Assembly: GCA_031296355.1 (NCBI GenBank)
Contig: JARLFX010000194.1
Location: 1 to 49,732 of the forward strand
DNA from: Acidobacteriaceae bacterium
GTDB taxonomy: Bacteria > Acidobacteriota > Terriglobia > Terriglobales > Acidobacteriaceae
DNA: 49,732 nt
Direction of reading: 5' to 3'
The position numbers and the translations under genes were made by a program. Of the stretch, positions 23,674-32,475 are shown piece by piece (positions within the stretch are counted from its first letter, which is position 1; each line of letters starts with the position of its first letter). Below the pieces are notes generated by a model, which did not search any database, was not told the DNA's origin, and saw only the letters and a program-made list of their open reading frames with translations.

Positions 23674-25005
23674 ATGAATATAGGTACGCGCCGTTTTTTT
23701 CTTCAGAGTTCTGTTGCTGCAACATTTACCGCCGCGACAATATTGCGTAATCCCTCGCTCGCGTGGGCGACGCACCCTCAATCCACGTCTGCCAAACTTC
23801 GCTTTGGTGTGAATTATGTTCCCCGCAAACACTGGCTCTATGGCTGGCTTGACTGGGACCGGCAGTCTGTAGCCGAGGACCTTCAGGCAATCGCAGCACT
23901 TGGCATGGATCACATACGTGTACAGTGCCTCTGGTCGATATTCCAGCCCGGAATTAATTATGTGAGTGAAACTGTGCTGGAACGTCTGCATACTCTCCTG
24001 GATATTGCCGACACAGCTGGGCTAGACGTCGAAGTGACCGTGCTGAATGGTTGGATGAGCGGCATGTCCTTCTTGCCTGCATGGGTGCAACCGCTGACTC
24101 CCAAACGCAATATCTTCACAGATCCAGAGATTGTCCAGGCAGAGGATCTGCTGTTCACAAGAATAGCCAGTGTAATCAGCTTGCATCCCCGGTTTCTCGG
24201 GTTTGATATTGGTAACGAGCTACCTGTCTTGCAGCATCTTAACAATCCAGTCACATCACCTGACGCCGACGCCTGGGCGGAGCATAAATTCGGTCTCTGC
24301 AATCAGATTGCTCCAGGAAAGCTGCATGTAAACGGAGTGGATCACAAGCCGTGGTTCAGTGACTTCGGCTTTACGCGGCAGAATTTGGCGACGACCGGTG
24401 GTGCTTCCATATTGCACTGTTATGGATTCTTCACGGGTGCTCTTCAGCGCTTTGGACTAACTGGTGTTGGCAACTACCATTTGATTGAATATATGACAGA
24501 GTTCGCTTATGCCTACCAGGCGGATTTGGCCCGAAAAGTCTGGGTTGAGGAAGTTGGCGTGGCGGGAGCCGGCGATGAGTTGACCTCGGAGACGGCGATG
24601 GGCGAATACATGGACCAGTTGATCCGCAATGGCGTTGGTACCGGCAAACTTTGGGGATTCACTTGGTGGGGTTCTCATGATATCGACCGGGGCATCAAGG
24701 GATTTGCGAGCCTTGAATATCCACTTGGTCTTATCGGGCAGGATAATAAGCCAAAGCCTCTAGGTAAGAAATTCGCCGCCCTGGCTGCCGAGATGCGGAA
24801 ATCATCGTCGATTGACTCTAGACGAACAGTGGCGCTTGTAGTGCCCGATCTCGGACTGGGCGGTAACACTCCTGGGCCGGATTGGACCTATGGCGACAGG
24901 TTCATGAAGCTCGTAGTCGAGGGGAAAACGCCGGCAATCGTATTGGAGAGCCGTTCGAAAGACGAAGCTTATTTGCGAGCCAGGGGCATCAAGGAATTGG
25001 TTTGA
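23674..25005 (+). CDS. Tat-exported GH5-like glycoside hydrolase
   Basis: A 443-residue protein. The N-terminus NIGTRRFFLQSSVAATFTAA is a twin-arginine (Tat) signal (RRxFLQ), so the enzyme is probably folded with its cofactors before export. The mature part is a clan GH-A TIM barrel of the GH5/cellulase type: FGVNYVPRKHW, then DLQAIAALGMDHIRVQCLW, acid/base candidate E182 in FDIGNELPVL, and nucleophile candidate E293 in VWVEEVGVAG, followed by LWGFTWWGSHD. Subfamily and substrate are not clear; endo-mannanase or glucanase would fit the neighbours. It is the last gene of the transporter operon and is convergent with the regulator at 25103-26446, 97 bp away. Confidence 0.75.
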   Translation: MNIGTRRFFLQSSVAATFTAATILRNPSLAWATHPQSTSAKLRFGVNYVPRKHWLYGWLDWDRQSVAEDLQAIAALGMDHIRVQCLWSIFQPGINYVSETVLERLHTLLDIADTAGLDVEVTVLNGWMSGMSFLPAWVQPLTPKRNIFTDPEIVQAEDLLFTRIASVISLHPRFLGFDIGNELPVLQHLNNPVTSPDADAWAEHKFGLCNQIAPGKLHVNGVDHKPWFSDFGFTRQNLATTGGASILHCYGFFTGALQRFGLTGVGNYHLIEYMTEFAYAYQADLARKVWVEEVGVAGAGDELTSETAMGEYMDQLIRNGVGTGKLWGFTWWGSHDIDRGIKGFASLEYPLGLIGQDNKPKPLGKKFAALAAEMRKSSSIDSRRTVALVVPDLGLGGNTPGPDWTYGDRFMKLVVEGKTPAIVLESRSKDEAYLRARGIKELV

Positions 25006-25102
25006 TTCTAGTCAATCAGAGCAGGGTTTGCGGGGATGTATTGCTACGGGGAAGCCGTGCGAACTGATTGGCCAAGTACTCTCTTCCATGTGCGCAGTAA
25101 AT

Positions 25103-26446
25103 CTACCAGGCTTTGCTGGCTACAATTTGTGGAGGGCCGGCGTGGCCATCGATTGCTTCCGTTTCGATAACGACTTCAAAATTGTTTACATTGCCGAGAT
25201 ACGCGGGAATCGATTTGATGAGTGTTGCCGAAGTCAGTAATTCGCCAGCAGCCTGTGTGCCTTGAGACGATATGCCGGCGATAAGAATTACCGGCTGACC
25301 AGTCAACTTATTTTTGTAAGACGCGACGATGCCATAGTCCCGTGTAATGTGGGCGTGGGGTGTGTAAATGTCGAGCGACCAAGTCTTGTTGGTTGCAGTC
25401 TCAACGATCTGGCCTGTATGTCCATCCGCGGTTACCTGAAACACAAAAGGAATATCCTTGGAAAAGCGCATGGTCCAGTTATTATCGAGCGCTCCGACCA
25501 GTACTGCTGGTCCTGAGCGCAGTTCATCGAAGGTAACTTCAGGGGCGGAAATAAGACGGTAATGAACCTCTTGTTTCTCTAGTTGGCTCGCTACCCGCGC
25601 CGCAATGTTGGCGTCTTCCATCGAAAGCGTCAGCGAAACCGAAATATTCGCCTCATTATGAGGGACATCTTTCCCGGGCATAACAATAAAAACTTGTTCC
25701 GAATTGCCTGCGAACCTCTTCCAAAAGTCTCCAAGCGTGAAGGACATGTGCCAGATCCGGGCGATAAAACTACCCGCGATTACGAACAGAAGAAGACACA
25801 GGATCGCAGCAACTCTACGCCAGATGACGAAGGCAGAAGAGCGGTGTCCGTTCGCATCTGTATGCTGATGGTGGGGTTCAGTTTCCGACGTGGAATGTGG
25901 CAAGGCACGGGAGTGCTCATCCGTTACTTTCTCAGACGATTCCGCAAAATTCACCCGGGATTCTGGTGATTCCAGTGCGGCGTGCTCTTCGTTGTGTGCC
26001 TCAGAATCAGGCTGACCTGTTTCCGGTGGCCAGAGCGCAATATGCTCGGCTTCAGCCATACTCGCGTCCGTTGCAACAGACCTGCGGAATTTAGGCAGAT
26101 AGCTGCCGGGCGGCAACTCGATGCGGATTTCGTCGTTGTGACCGTCTTCGTAGTAGTACTGCGCCAGCTTCTTGCGCAGTTCCGATGCCGTAACCCGGAC
26201 AATCGGGTCTGTGTTGGTATCGTAGTCCGGCTTGCGCCTGAAGACTTCGACGCCCACAGTCCGTTCTTTGGGGGGTTCTTCGCTCCACTGTTCCAGTGAC
26301 TCGTTGACGATGTACTGCAGAAAAATGGGGAGCCGTTTGCTCAGACGAAAAAGGGGATGCTTGAGTATCCGCTCCACCTGCAGCAGAATAGCGCGCCTGT
26401 CGTTGGGGGCGAGTTGTTCTAAGCGAACTGTTGGCTTTGTTGCCAT
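25103..26446 (-). CDS. Membrane-anchored acidobacterial-type putative regulator
   Basis: A 447-residue protein with GGGGA just before the ATG. The N-terminal about 110 residues carry ILLQVERILKHPLFRLSKRL, then FLQYIV, GVEVFRRKPDYDTNTDPIVR and ASELRKKLAQYYYEDG, ending IRIELPPGSYLPKF. This domain recurs in many Acidobacteriota proteins, often on CadC-like or adenylate-cyclase-annotated proteins, and is thought to be regulatory. A low-complexity acidic linker precedes one transmembrane helix at about 212-236 (VAAILCLLLFVIAGSFIARI). The C-terminal 210 residues should be extracytoplasmic and have no domain I recognise. The topology of cytoplasmic N-terminus and outside sensor suggests a one-component membrane sensor. 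It is divergent from the 26851-44848 operon, a likely target. Confidence 0.65.
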   Translation of the reverse strand: MATKPTVRLEQLAPNDRRAILLQVERILKHPLFRLSKRLPIFLQYIVNESLEQWSEEPPKERTVGVEVFRRKPDYDTNTDPIVRVTASELRKKLAQYYYEDGHNDEIRIELPPGSYLPKFRRSVATDASMAEAEHIALWPPETGQPDSEAHNEEHAALESPESRVNFAESSEKVTDEHSRALPHSTSETEPHHQHTDANGHRSSAFVIWRRVAAILCLLLFVIAGSFIARIWHMSFTLGDFWKRFAGNSEQVFIVMPGKDVPHNEANISVSLTLSMEDANIAARVASQLEKQEVHYRLISAPEVTFDELRSGPAVLVGALDNNWTMRFSKDIPFVFQVTADGHTGQIVETATNKTWSLDIYTPHAHITRDYGIVASYKNKLTGQPVILIAGISSQGTQAAGELLTSATLIKSIPAYLGNVNNFEVVIETEAIDGHAGPPQIVASKAW

Positions 26447-26704
26447 ACGTGTCCCCGATCACTTATTTCCTGATCGTTCCCAGTCAGACTACCTTTCCGC
26501 TCCGACTGTGACAACCACTATGCGTTCTTAGTCATAGCCAAACCCAGAGATTCGCAACAGTAACGCTCGGGGGAACACGAGAAAAGCCGTCTCGAACCTT
26601 TTAAATTTCTGGCGTAGACGTATTATACAGGGAATTCTAATTAGCCCAACCGAATATAAACCATTTTGTATGAGTGTTTTGCCGGAGGAGGTGCTGTGTC
26701 TCCG
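26447..26704. other. Divergent intergenic region
   Basis: About 260 bp between the regulator and the conserved leader of the large operon. It is AT-rich at 26570-26670. I see no coding frame with domain signal. Promoters for both directions must lie here or in the leader; none could be called with confidence. Confidence 0.35.
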
Positions 26705-26850
26705 CTGTCCAATACCGTTAAGCACATTTACAGGCTGATTTCTATCCAGTAGGGTGGCGGACGTTGTAAATATGGAAAATATCTCGCTCTGTTCTGTATC
26801 GCTGAAGCGAGCGATAGCTGAGATCCATGATGAATTCTGAGAGGCACACT
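26705..26850 (+). promoter_or_regulatory. Conserved 146-nt leader, copy 2
   Basis: Homologous to 7504-7649 and of identical length to the start codon. In this copy ATCGCTGAAGCGAGCGAT (about 26799-26816) forms a 6-bp inverted repeat that is weaker in copy 1. GAGAGG lies 6 nt before the ATG at 26851. The third family member, at 45066, keeps only the last part of the leader (TGAATNNTGAGAGGCACAC). Confidence 0.6.
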
Positions 26851-28914
26851 ATGACCGCAATCCGCTCCGCATCTGTTCCCACACGAATTATGCAACTGTC
26901 TGTTATGGCACTACTTGCATTTGGACTAGGCTGCGCTGCCCCGACCTTCTCAATAGCCCCTGGCAGTGCGGCGGTAAGCAGCATTGGGTTGCATGGCAAG
27001 GTCAAAGGGGGGCAGCAGCCGGTCTACAACGCCCTCATCGGCCTATACGCTGCTGGAACCACCGGAACCTATGGCACTGGTTCTTCCAACCTGCTCACGA
27101 CACCTGTTTATACGGCAATTGACGGTACTTTTACGATTACCGGCGACTACAGCACGAGTTCCTGCACAAGTACAACCCAGCTCTATCTCACGGCGACCGG
27201 GGGTGATCCTTCGGGGAACGGCACGACCTTCAACAATAATGCCATTCAATTGGTAGCGGCGCTTGGACCTTGCTTGACGGGTGGTGTAAGTAGTCTGAAT
27301 GCAGGCACCTACATTTATGTCGATGAGGTAACCACGGCTGCAGCGGCCTACGCGCTGGGTCAGTTCTACGGCGGCTTCGGCACCACGTCTGACTCGATAG
27401 GCGCGCCTTCCTCGAACATAATCGGTCTCCAGAACGCATTTGCGACGGCCCATAACCTGGCAAACGTCTCCACGGGATACGCTACGCCGACTACGGCAGC
27501 AACGGGCACCAACTATTCCCTGTACACGGTGGACCAGCAGAAGTTGAACACGATTGCAAACATTCTCTCCGACTGCGTCAATCAGACGACAAACGGATCG
27601 ACTGTCTGCTCGCATCTCTTTCAGTACGTCACGCCGGTCTATGCTCCGTTGACGACCTCAACGCCGGCGACACCTCCGTCGAACATCTTCCAGGCTGCTG
27701 TTTACATGTCCTTGAACCCAACCAGTACAAATGCTTCGGGCTCTCAGATATCCAATCTTATAGCGCTGCAGACTCCGTACCAGGCGTTCGCCCCTGCGCT
27801 GTCGGCCGCGCCAACTGACTGGACGCTGGCCATCCAATATATCCAGTACACCAGCGGCATCGCCTATGGCTCTTCCGTGGCTGTCGATGCAAATGGCGAT
27901 ATCTGGATGTCGAACGCTAAGACCATCGGCGGCGTAATCATGCTCAATGGCGGAACCGGCACGGTCGGCGGCACGGCTGGAGTAACCGGCGGCTTGATCG
28001 GTTTCTACACCGGTCCCACCGCCTATCCCAACATCATCTCCAACTCAACCCGTGATGTCGCCATCGATCTCAATGGCAAGGCGTGGTTCGGCAACTTCAC
28101 CGGCACTGGGACAACGACTGCCAGCGGTTCCGCAAACTACTACATGTTCCGTGCCACAGGCGGCGTTGGTGTCGATGGCTATTTCAACTATATTGCCGGA
28201 GCAACGAACCAATATAGCGTGGCGGTCGATCCATCTGGTGAGATTCTTAGTTTGGCCAGTACCGTCCTGGCCTATATCTCCCCGACGGCGACCAGTGGTG
28301 CAAATCTCACGCAGATATATACCGGTAGCGGGTCGGCAGGCGGCCCTGGTCTTGCCATCGATGCCAACCACAATGGTTATGTCACTGCTACGGCCGGGTC
28401 TCTCGTCCCATTCACCGGTCCCACGCCAGCGGCTGTAGGAACCGCAATCCCCGTAACTACAACCGGCTTTTCCGCTCCCTACGGCACTGCGATCGATGGC
28501 AGCAACCAGTTGTGGGTTGCAAACGATCCCGCCAGTACCTTCTTCCTCACCATCTATAACAAGCCCGGCGGAACATTCACCCAGATCACGAATTCCTGTC
28601 TGCAGAAACCCGGCTTCATCGCCTTTGACGGCAATGGAAACGCCTGGGTCACAAATCAGAATACGACAGGGGCTGACTATACCGTCTGCGAGTTCAACTC
28701 CAGCGGCACGCTCATTTCCAACGCCATCGGCTTCGGGCAGCACAATGTAAGTATAGGTCGCGGAGTCGCCGTCGATCTCTCCGGGAACGTATGGCTCACC
28801 AGCTACGTCCAAAACAGCAACAACGGCATTGTCGAGCTGGTTGGCGCTGCTGCTCCGGCGGTCACGCCCATTGTGTACGCCATCAAGAACGGCAAGGTCG
28901 GAACCAGACCCTAG
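26851..28914 (+). CDS. Lipoprotein with beta-propeller repeats (module A)
   Basis: A 687-residue protein. The ATG at 26851 is chosen over 26827 and 26830 because GAGAGG sits 6 nt upstream and this start puts the lipobox cysteine (LAFGLGC) at residue 28, exactly as in the two relatives. After a short Ser/Ala-rich linker comes an N-terminal domain (VSSIGLHGKVKGGQQPVYNA, like a carboxypeptidase-regulatory fold), a helical middle part (TDWTLAIQY region) and then NHL/SMP-30-like propeller repeats (VAVDANGDIWMSN, VAIDLNGKAWFGN, VAVDPSGEIL, GTAIDGSNQLWVAND, IAFDGNGNAWVTN, VAVDLSGNVWLTS). It is probably surface-exposed and may bind glycan or protein; no catalytic motif is visible. It is the first gene of the operon, and its whole length recurs as the N-terminal half of the 45066 protein. 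Confidence 0.8.
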   Translation: MTAIRSASVPTRIMQLSVMALLAFGLGCAAPTFSIAPGSAAVSSIGLHGKVKGGQQPVYNALIGLYAAGTTGTYGTGSSNLLTTPVYTAIDGTFTITGDYSTSSCTSTTQLYLTATGGDPSGNGTTFNNNAIQLVAALGPCLTGGVSSLNAGTYIYVDEVTTAAAAYALGQFYGGFGTTSDSIGAPSSNIIGLQNAFATAHNLANVSTGYATPTTAATGTNYSLYTVDQQKLNTIANILSDCVNQTTNGSTVCSHLFQYVTPVYAPLTTSTPATPPSNIFQAAVYMSLNPTSTNASGSQISNLIALQTPYQAFAPALSAAPTDWTLAIQYIQYTSGIAYGSSVAVDANGDIWMSNAKTIGGVIMLNGGTGTVGGTAGVTGGLIGFYTGPTAYPNIISNSTRDVAIDLNGKAWFGNFTGTGTTTASGSANYYMFRATGGVGVDGYFNYIAGATNQYSVAVDPSGEILSLASTVLAYISPTATSGANLTQIYTGSGSAGGPGLAIDANHNGYVTATAGSLVPFTGPTPAAVGTAIPVTTTGFSAPYGTAIDGSNQLWVANDPASTFFLTIYNKPGGTFTQITNSCLQKPGFIAFDGNGNAWVTNQNTTGADYTVCEFNSSGTLISNAIGFGQHNVSIGRGVAVDLSGNVWLTSYVQNSNNGIVELVGAAAPAVTPIVYAIKNGKVGTRP

Positions 28915-28920
28915 TCCCAG

Positions 28921-28957
28921 GGCCGGACAAGACGACTGTCTTGTCCGGCCAGAATTT
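28921..28957 (+). terminator. Rho-independent terminator or attenuator after module A
   Basis: GGCCGGACAAGAC at 28921-28933 pairs perfectly with 28938-28950 across a 4-nt loop, followed by AGAATTTTT. It sits 7 nt after the stop codon and only 21 nt before the next start codon, so it probably lets a fraction of transcripts through and lowers expression of downstream genes relative to the lipoprotein. Confidence 0.8.
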
Positions 28958-28970
28958 TTCGGAGAAGTAC

Positions 28971-31900
28971 ATGATCTGCATAAAAAAGATATTCGTTGCA
29001 GCCTGCGCTGTGGCTGCGGGGCTCTCGCTCGGTTCTGTTGTTGCTTCCGCTGCAGTTCCGTCGGTAGTCATGGCTGACCACCAGTTGCTCTATACCGCAC
29101 CGTTCAACTATGGCATTGCCGCGAACGCGCGCGGCGATGTTTTCTTCGCCGACCCATTCGGGGCCAAGGTGCTCAATATGCTGCCGGCTGGCGGTACCAC
29201 TCCCGTCGTATTGTTGACTGGACTTAACGGGAGTCCACAATCCGTCGCAGTAGACAGCAACGGCAACGTATACATGCCCAATACGGTGGATGGAAAAGTC
29301 GTCCGAATTCCGTTTGTCAATGGAGCTTATCCCACCGGCGTTGCCTATAGTACTGCGATAACTACGTACTGTTCGCCAGGACTTACTACAGACTGCCGCC
29401 TGTCGCCATTTGGCGCGGTAACGAATAACAGTGCCAAGATCTCATCGGTGGCTGTCGACGCAGCGGGTAACTTCTACTGTGTGGATATTACGGACACCAT
29501 CTCAAACGGCGCATATGCCCGCATTCTCAAGCAGACCCCGAGCGGCGTTGATAGCATCGTTGTCGACAATCTCCCTGCGACAGCTACCGGGGGAATAGCC
29601 AGCGATGCAGCCGGCAACCTGTCCTACGCTGATGGTGCTTCTCTCTACTACATCCCGGCCGGGTCGAATACGGCGAATCTGATGAATGCCTCTTCACTGT
29701 CCAAGCCCACCGGTGTCGTCCTCGATCCATATGGCAATCTGATTGTTGCGGACACAGGAAATTCGCGAGTTGTTGCGATCCCCTTTGAAAACGGGGCTCT
29801 GAATTTTTCTGATCAGTATCTGTTAGCCCCCATCTATGTGAAATACAACATGGGCGTTAATTCGCAGGGGACGATCTATTACAACGGGAACGGCAGCACG
29901 TCAGTGAATGTGATGCATACTTCGGTGTATGGTATGCCGTCGCTGGCCGTTGGCTCCACTAGCGCAACCACACTGATTTATTCCTCTTTCAATGCGACAA
30001 CGACATTTTCGCAATACCTGACCAAGGGCTATGGTGCAACGATTGGCTATGTGGTCAACTCCTGCGTCATTGGGACTACGTATACTGCCGGTCAATCGTG
30101 CGCGTACCTTGCAACCATCAAACCCACAGTCGTTGGGCCGGTCTCTGGCCTTATCGGGATGGCAGATCCCTCCGGCAACTTCCTTTCGCAGTTCACACTT
30201 ACCACCAATGGGATCGGTTCAGCAGTAGCGATTGATCCGGGAGCAGCTGTTGCTATCGGCTCGGGCTTTACTGCGCCTGCAGGCGTCGCTATTGATAATG
30301 CAGGGAATGTTTTTGTTGCCGATTCCACCGCCAATGTCGTGTATGAGCTAGTGGGGGGGGCGGGGGCGCCCGTGGCCCTCGGCACAGGATTGGTTAAGCC
30401 AAGTGCCGTAGCGGTGGATGCGACAGGAAACCTCTATATTGCTGATTCGGGAAATGCGCGCGTAGTGGAGATTCCAGTTGTAGGTTCGACGCTTGCTACA
30501 GCACAGCAAAAAGTCATCGCCACCGGTTTGGCTGCACCCATTGCCCTAGCTGCGGGGCCACTGGATACGCTCTATATCGCGCAATCAGGGTCGCTGGCAC
30601 GCTATGAAAATCGTGGTTATTCAACGGCAGCACTAAGTGCCTTGATTACTACGAACTTTCTCTCCCCACGCGCACTTGCTGTTGACTCATCTGGCAACAT
30701 TTATATTGCTGATTCGACGACTGGCCAGATTGTCGAGATAAATTCTTACAGCTACGCGCAACAGGTCATTGCATCGGGTCTCACTATGCCAACCGGTCTC
30801 GCACTGGATGCTGCCGGCGATCTCTTTGCCATCGACAATGGCACCTCGCAGACACTGCGTATTCCAAATATCGCTGGCACACTCACTTATGCGCAGGCTA
30901 TTTCGGTGGGCTCCTTCGCTTCGCCGTTATCGTTAGGGATCGATATAAGCGGTAACTTGTACGTCACGGATCCTTCCGTACCGGCCACCTACAAAGTCAC
31001 GCGCACCACGGGTGTGGTCAACTTCGGGAATATCTCAGAAGGTGCCACCAGCTCTGCTATGTCTGCCTCACTCCTTTCCAGCGGGAATCAGACCTTGACG
31101 CTAGGCACCCCGCTGTACACCACCAGCGGAGATACGACGCACTTTAGTGTCACCACTGCTACAACCTGCACGGCTGCGCAGACACTAGCTGCGGGCAGCA
31201 ACTGCAACCTTACTGGAACCTTTGCGCCGACGGTCAAGGGAACTACCAGTGAACTCCTGTCGGTGAATGCCTCGCCGACTATCACGACCACCCCGTTGAA
31301 TCTGACATTCACAGGCTACGGCACTTATCAGGTGGGAACTGCTCTCAGCGTGGCTCCTGCCCAGAGCGGCACTCTAGCCTATGGCCAGACTGCCACTTTC
31401 ACGGCTACACTCTCCCCGTCGTCGTTCAATGTCGCCAATGCAACCGGAACCGTTACCTTCACAATTAATGGGATCGTGCAGAAGCCGGTGACGCTGAGCA
31501 ATAACACTGCGTCAGTCACAACTACGGCTCTGACGGGAGGCGTAAATAGCATCTCCGCTACATATAGTGGCGATATTAACTATTCAGCCAGCACGGCTCC
31601 TGCCATCGCCGTGAACGTCACGTTGGGATCCACGACAACAACGGTGACTCTCTCCACCAGCTTCGTCAACCCCGTCAGTGCGTCGCCGGGTAGTGCTGTC
31701 GTCTTAACGGCGCTGGTTACACCTAGCGTCGTCGGCGTGCTTGGCGGCACGGTGAATTTCGTCAGCGGTACGACTGTGCTGGGCAGCGCCACTCTGACGG
31801 CAACGTCTTCCGGCGCCTACCAGGCATTGCTTACAATAACGACTATCCCGGTCGGGGCATACAACGTTTCGGCCGTTTACCTTGGCAATGCGAACTACAG

Positions 31901-32474
31901 TGGTTCGAGTTCAACAACCTTGCCCTTGCTCATTGCGCCTGCCAGCATCCAACTCACTTCGAGTTCCTACAACCTGACGAGCACACCGCAGTCTCCAGGC
32001 TCCGTCACGCTTTCGGTAGCATCCATCTCTGGTTTGGATAAGGCATATGTGTTCTTCACCTGCAGCGGGCTACCAAGTTATTCCTCCTGCCTTATTTCGC
32101 CCGGATATCTCACACTCTTTGCCTCTCCCGCTAGTGCACCAATTGCTGCGCAGCAGGTAGGGCTTACAGTGCAGGTAAACGTCACCCCACCCATCTCGCT
32201 ACCGCCGCTTTCGGCGGTTTCCCGGGCTGGCCGGATCAGCATGTTCTTTGCTTGCCTCCTGCCTTTGACGCTACTGATTCGCCGCTCCTCCAGGTGGCGT
32301 CGTATGACCCTTTTTATTATGCCGTTGTGCCTGCTGTTCACGGCGCTTATGCTCTCCAGTTGCAACTCAACACCTGCATCTTCAACCCCGACGGGGACAA
32401 CACCTATAACCGTTACCGCCACCAGCACTTCGGCGACGACCAGCATCACACTCAATCTCACGGTGGCTAACTAA
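28971..32474 (+). CDS. Secreted NHL-repeat and Ig-repeat protein
   Basis: A 1167-residue protein. The ATG at 28971 follows GGAGAAG; the frame open from 28791 upstream overlaps the previous gene out of frame and has no signal peptide. The signal peptide IFVAACAVAAGLSLGSVVAS ends at about residue 29. Residues 30-680 carry many NHL/SMP-30-type repeats (SVAVDSNGNVYMPN, VAVDATGNLYIADSGNARVV, LAVDSSGNIYIADS). A choice-of-anchor-type domain (ETCTAAQTL-like, about 690-780) and two Ig-like repeats (about 785-975) follow. Two hydrophobic segments lie near the C-terminus (ISMFFACLLPLTLLI, LFIMPLCLLFTALML), then a Ser/Thr-rich tail. It probably lies on the outer surface, anchored through the C-terminus. 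Function is unknown; the place just before a TonB receptor suggests glycan capture. It ends 1 nt before the receptor start. Confidence 0.75.
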   Translation: MICIKKIFVAACAVAAGLSLGSVVASAAVPSVVMADHQLLYTAPFNYGIAANARGDVFFADPFGAKVLNMLPAGGTTPVVLLTGLNGSPQSVAVDSNGNVYMPNTVDGKVVRIPFVNGAYPTGVAYSTAITTYCSPGLTTDCRLSPFGAVTNNSAKISSVAVDAAGNFYCVDITDTISNGAYARILKQTPSGVDSIVVDNLPATATGGIASDAAGNLSYADGASLYYIPAGSNTANLMNASSLSKPTGVVLDPYGNLIVADTGNSRVVAIPFENGALNFSDQYLLAPIYVKYNMGVNSQGTIYYNGNGSTSVNVMHTSVYGMPSLAVGSTSATTLIYSSFNATTTFSQYLTKGYGATIGYVVNSCVIGTTYTAGQSCAYLATIKPTVVGPVSGLIGMADPSGNFLSQFTLTTNGIGSAVAIDPGAAVAIGSGFTAPAGVAIDNAGNVFVADSTANVVYELVGGAGAPVALGTGLVKPSAVAVDATGNLYIADSGNARVVEIPVVGSTLATAQQKVIATGLAAPIALAAGPLDTLYIAQSGSLARYENRGYSTAALSALITTNFLSPRALAVDSSGNIYIADSTTGQIVEINSYSYAQQVIASGLTMPTGLALDAAGDLFAIDNGTSQTLRIPNIAGTLTYAQAISVGSFASPLSLGIDISGNLYVTDPSVPATYKVTRTTGVVNFGNISEGATSSAMSASLLSSGNQTLTLGTPLYTTSGDTTHFSVTTATTCTAAQTLAAGSNCNLTGTFAPTVKGTTSELLSVNASPTITTTPLNLTFTGYGTYQVGTALSVAPAQSGTLAYGQTATFTATLSPSSFNVANATGTVTFTINGIVQKPVTLSNNTASVTTTALTGGVNSISATYSGDINYSASTAPAIAVNVTLGSTTTTVTLSTSFVNPVSASPGSAVVLTALVTPSVVGVLGGTVNFVSGTTVLGSATLTATSSGAYQALLTITTIPVGAYNVSAVYLGNANYSGSSSTTLPLLIAPASIQLTSSSYNLTSTPQSPGSVTLSVASISGLDKAYVFFTCSGLPSYSSCLISPGYLTLFASPASAPIAAQQVGLTVQVNVTPPISLPPLSAVSRAGRISMFFACLLPLTLLIRRSSRWRRMTLFIMPLCLLFTALMLSSCNSTPASSTPTGTTPITVTATSTSATTSITLNLTVAN

Positions 32475-32475
32475 C

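Noticed and set aside
30353..30360. Run of eight G residues as a phase-variation site in the NHL/Ig protein
   Set aside because: The reading frame is intact through it and one homopolymer in a GC-rich gene is not enough evidence. It would need reads showing length variation.
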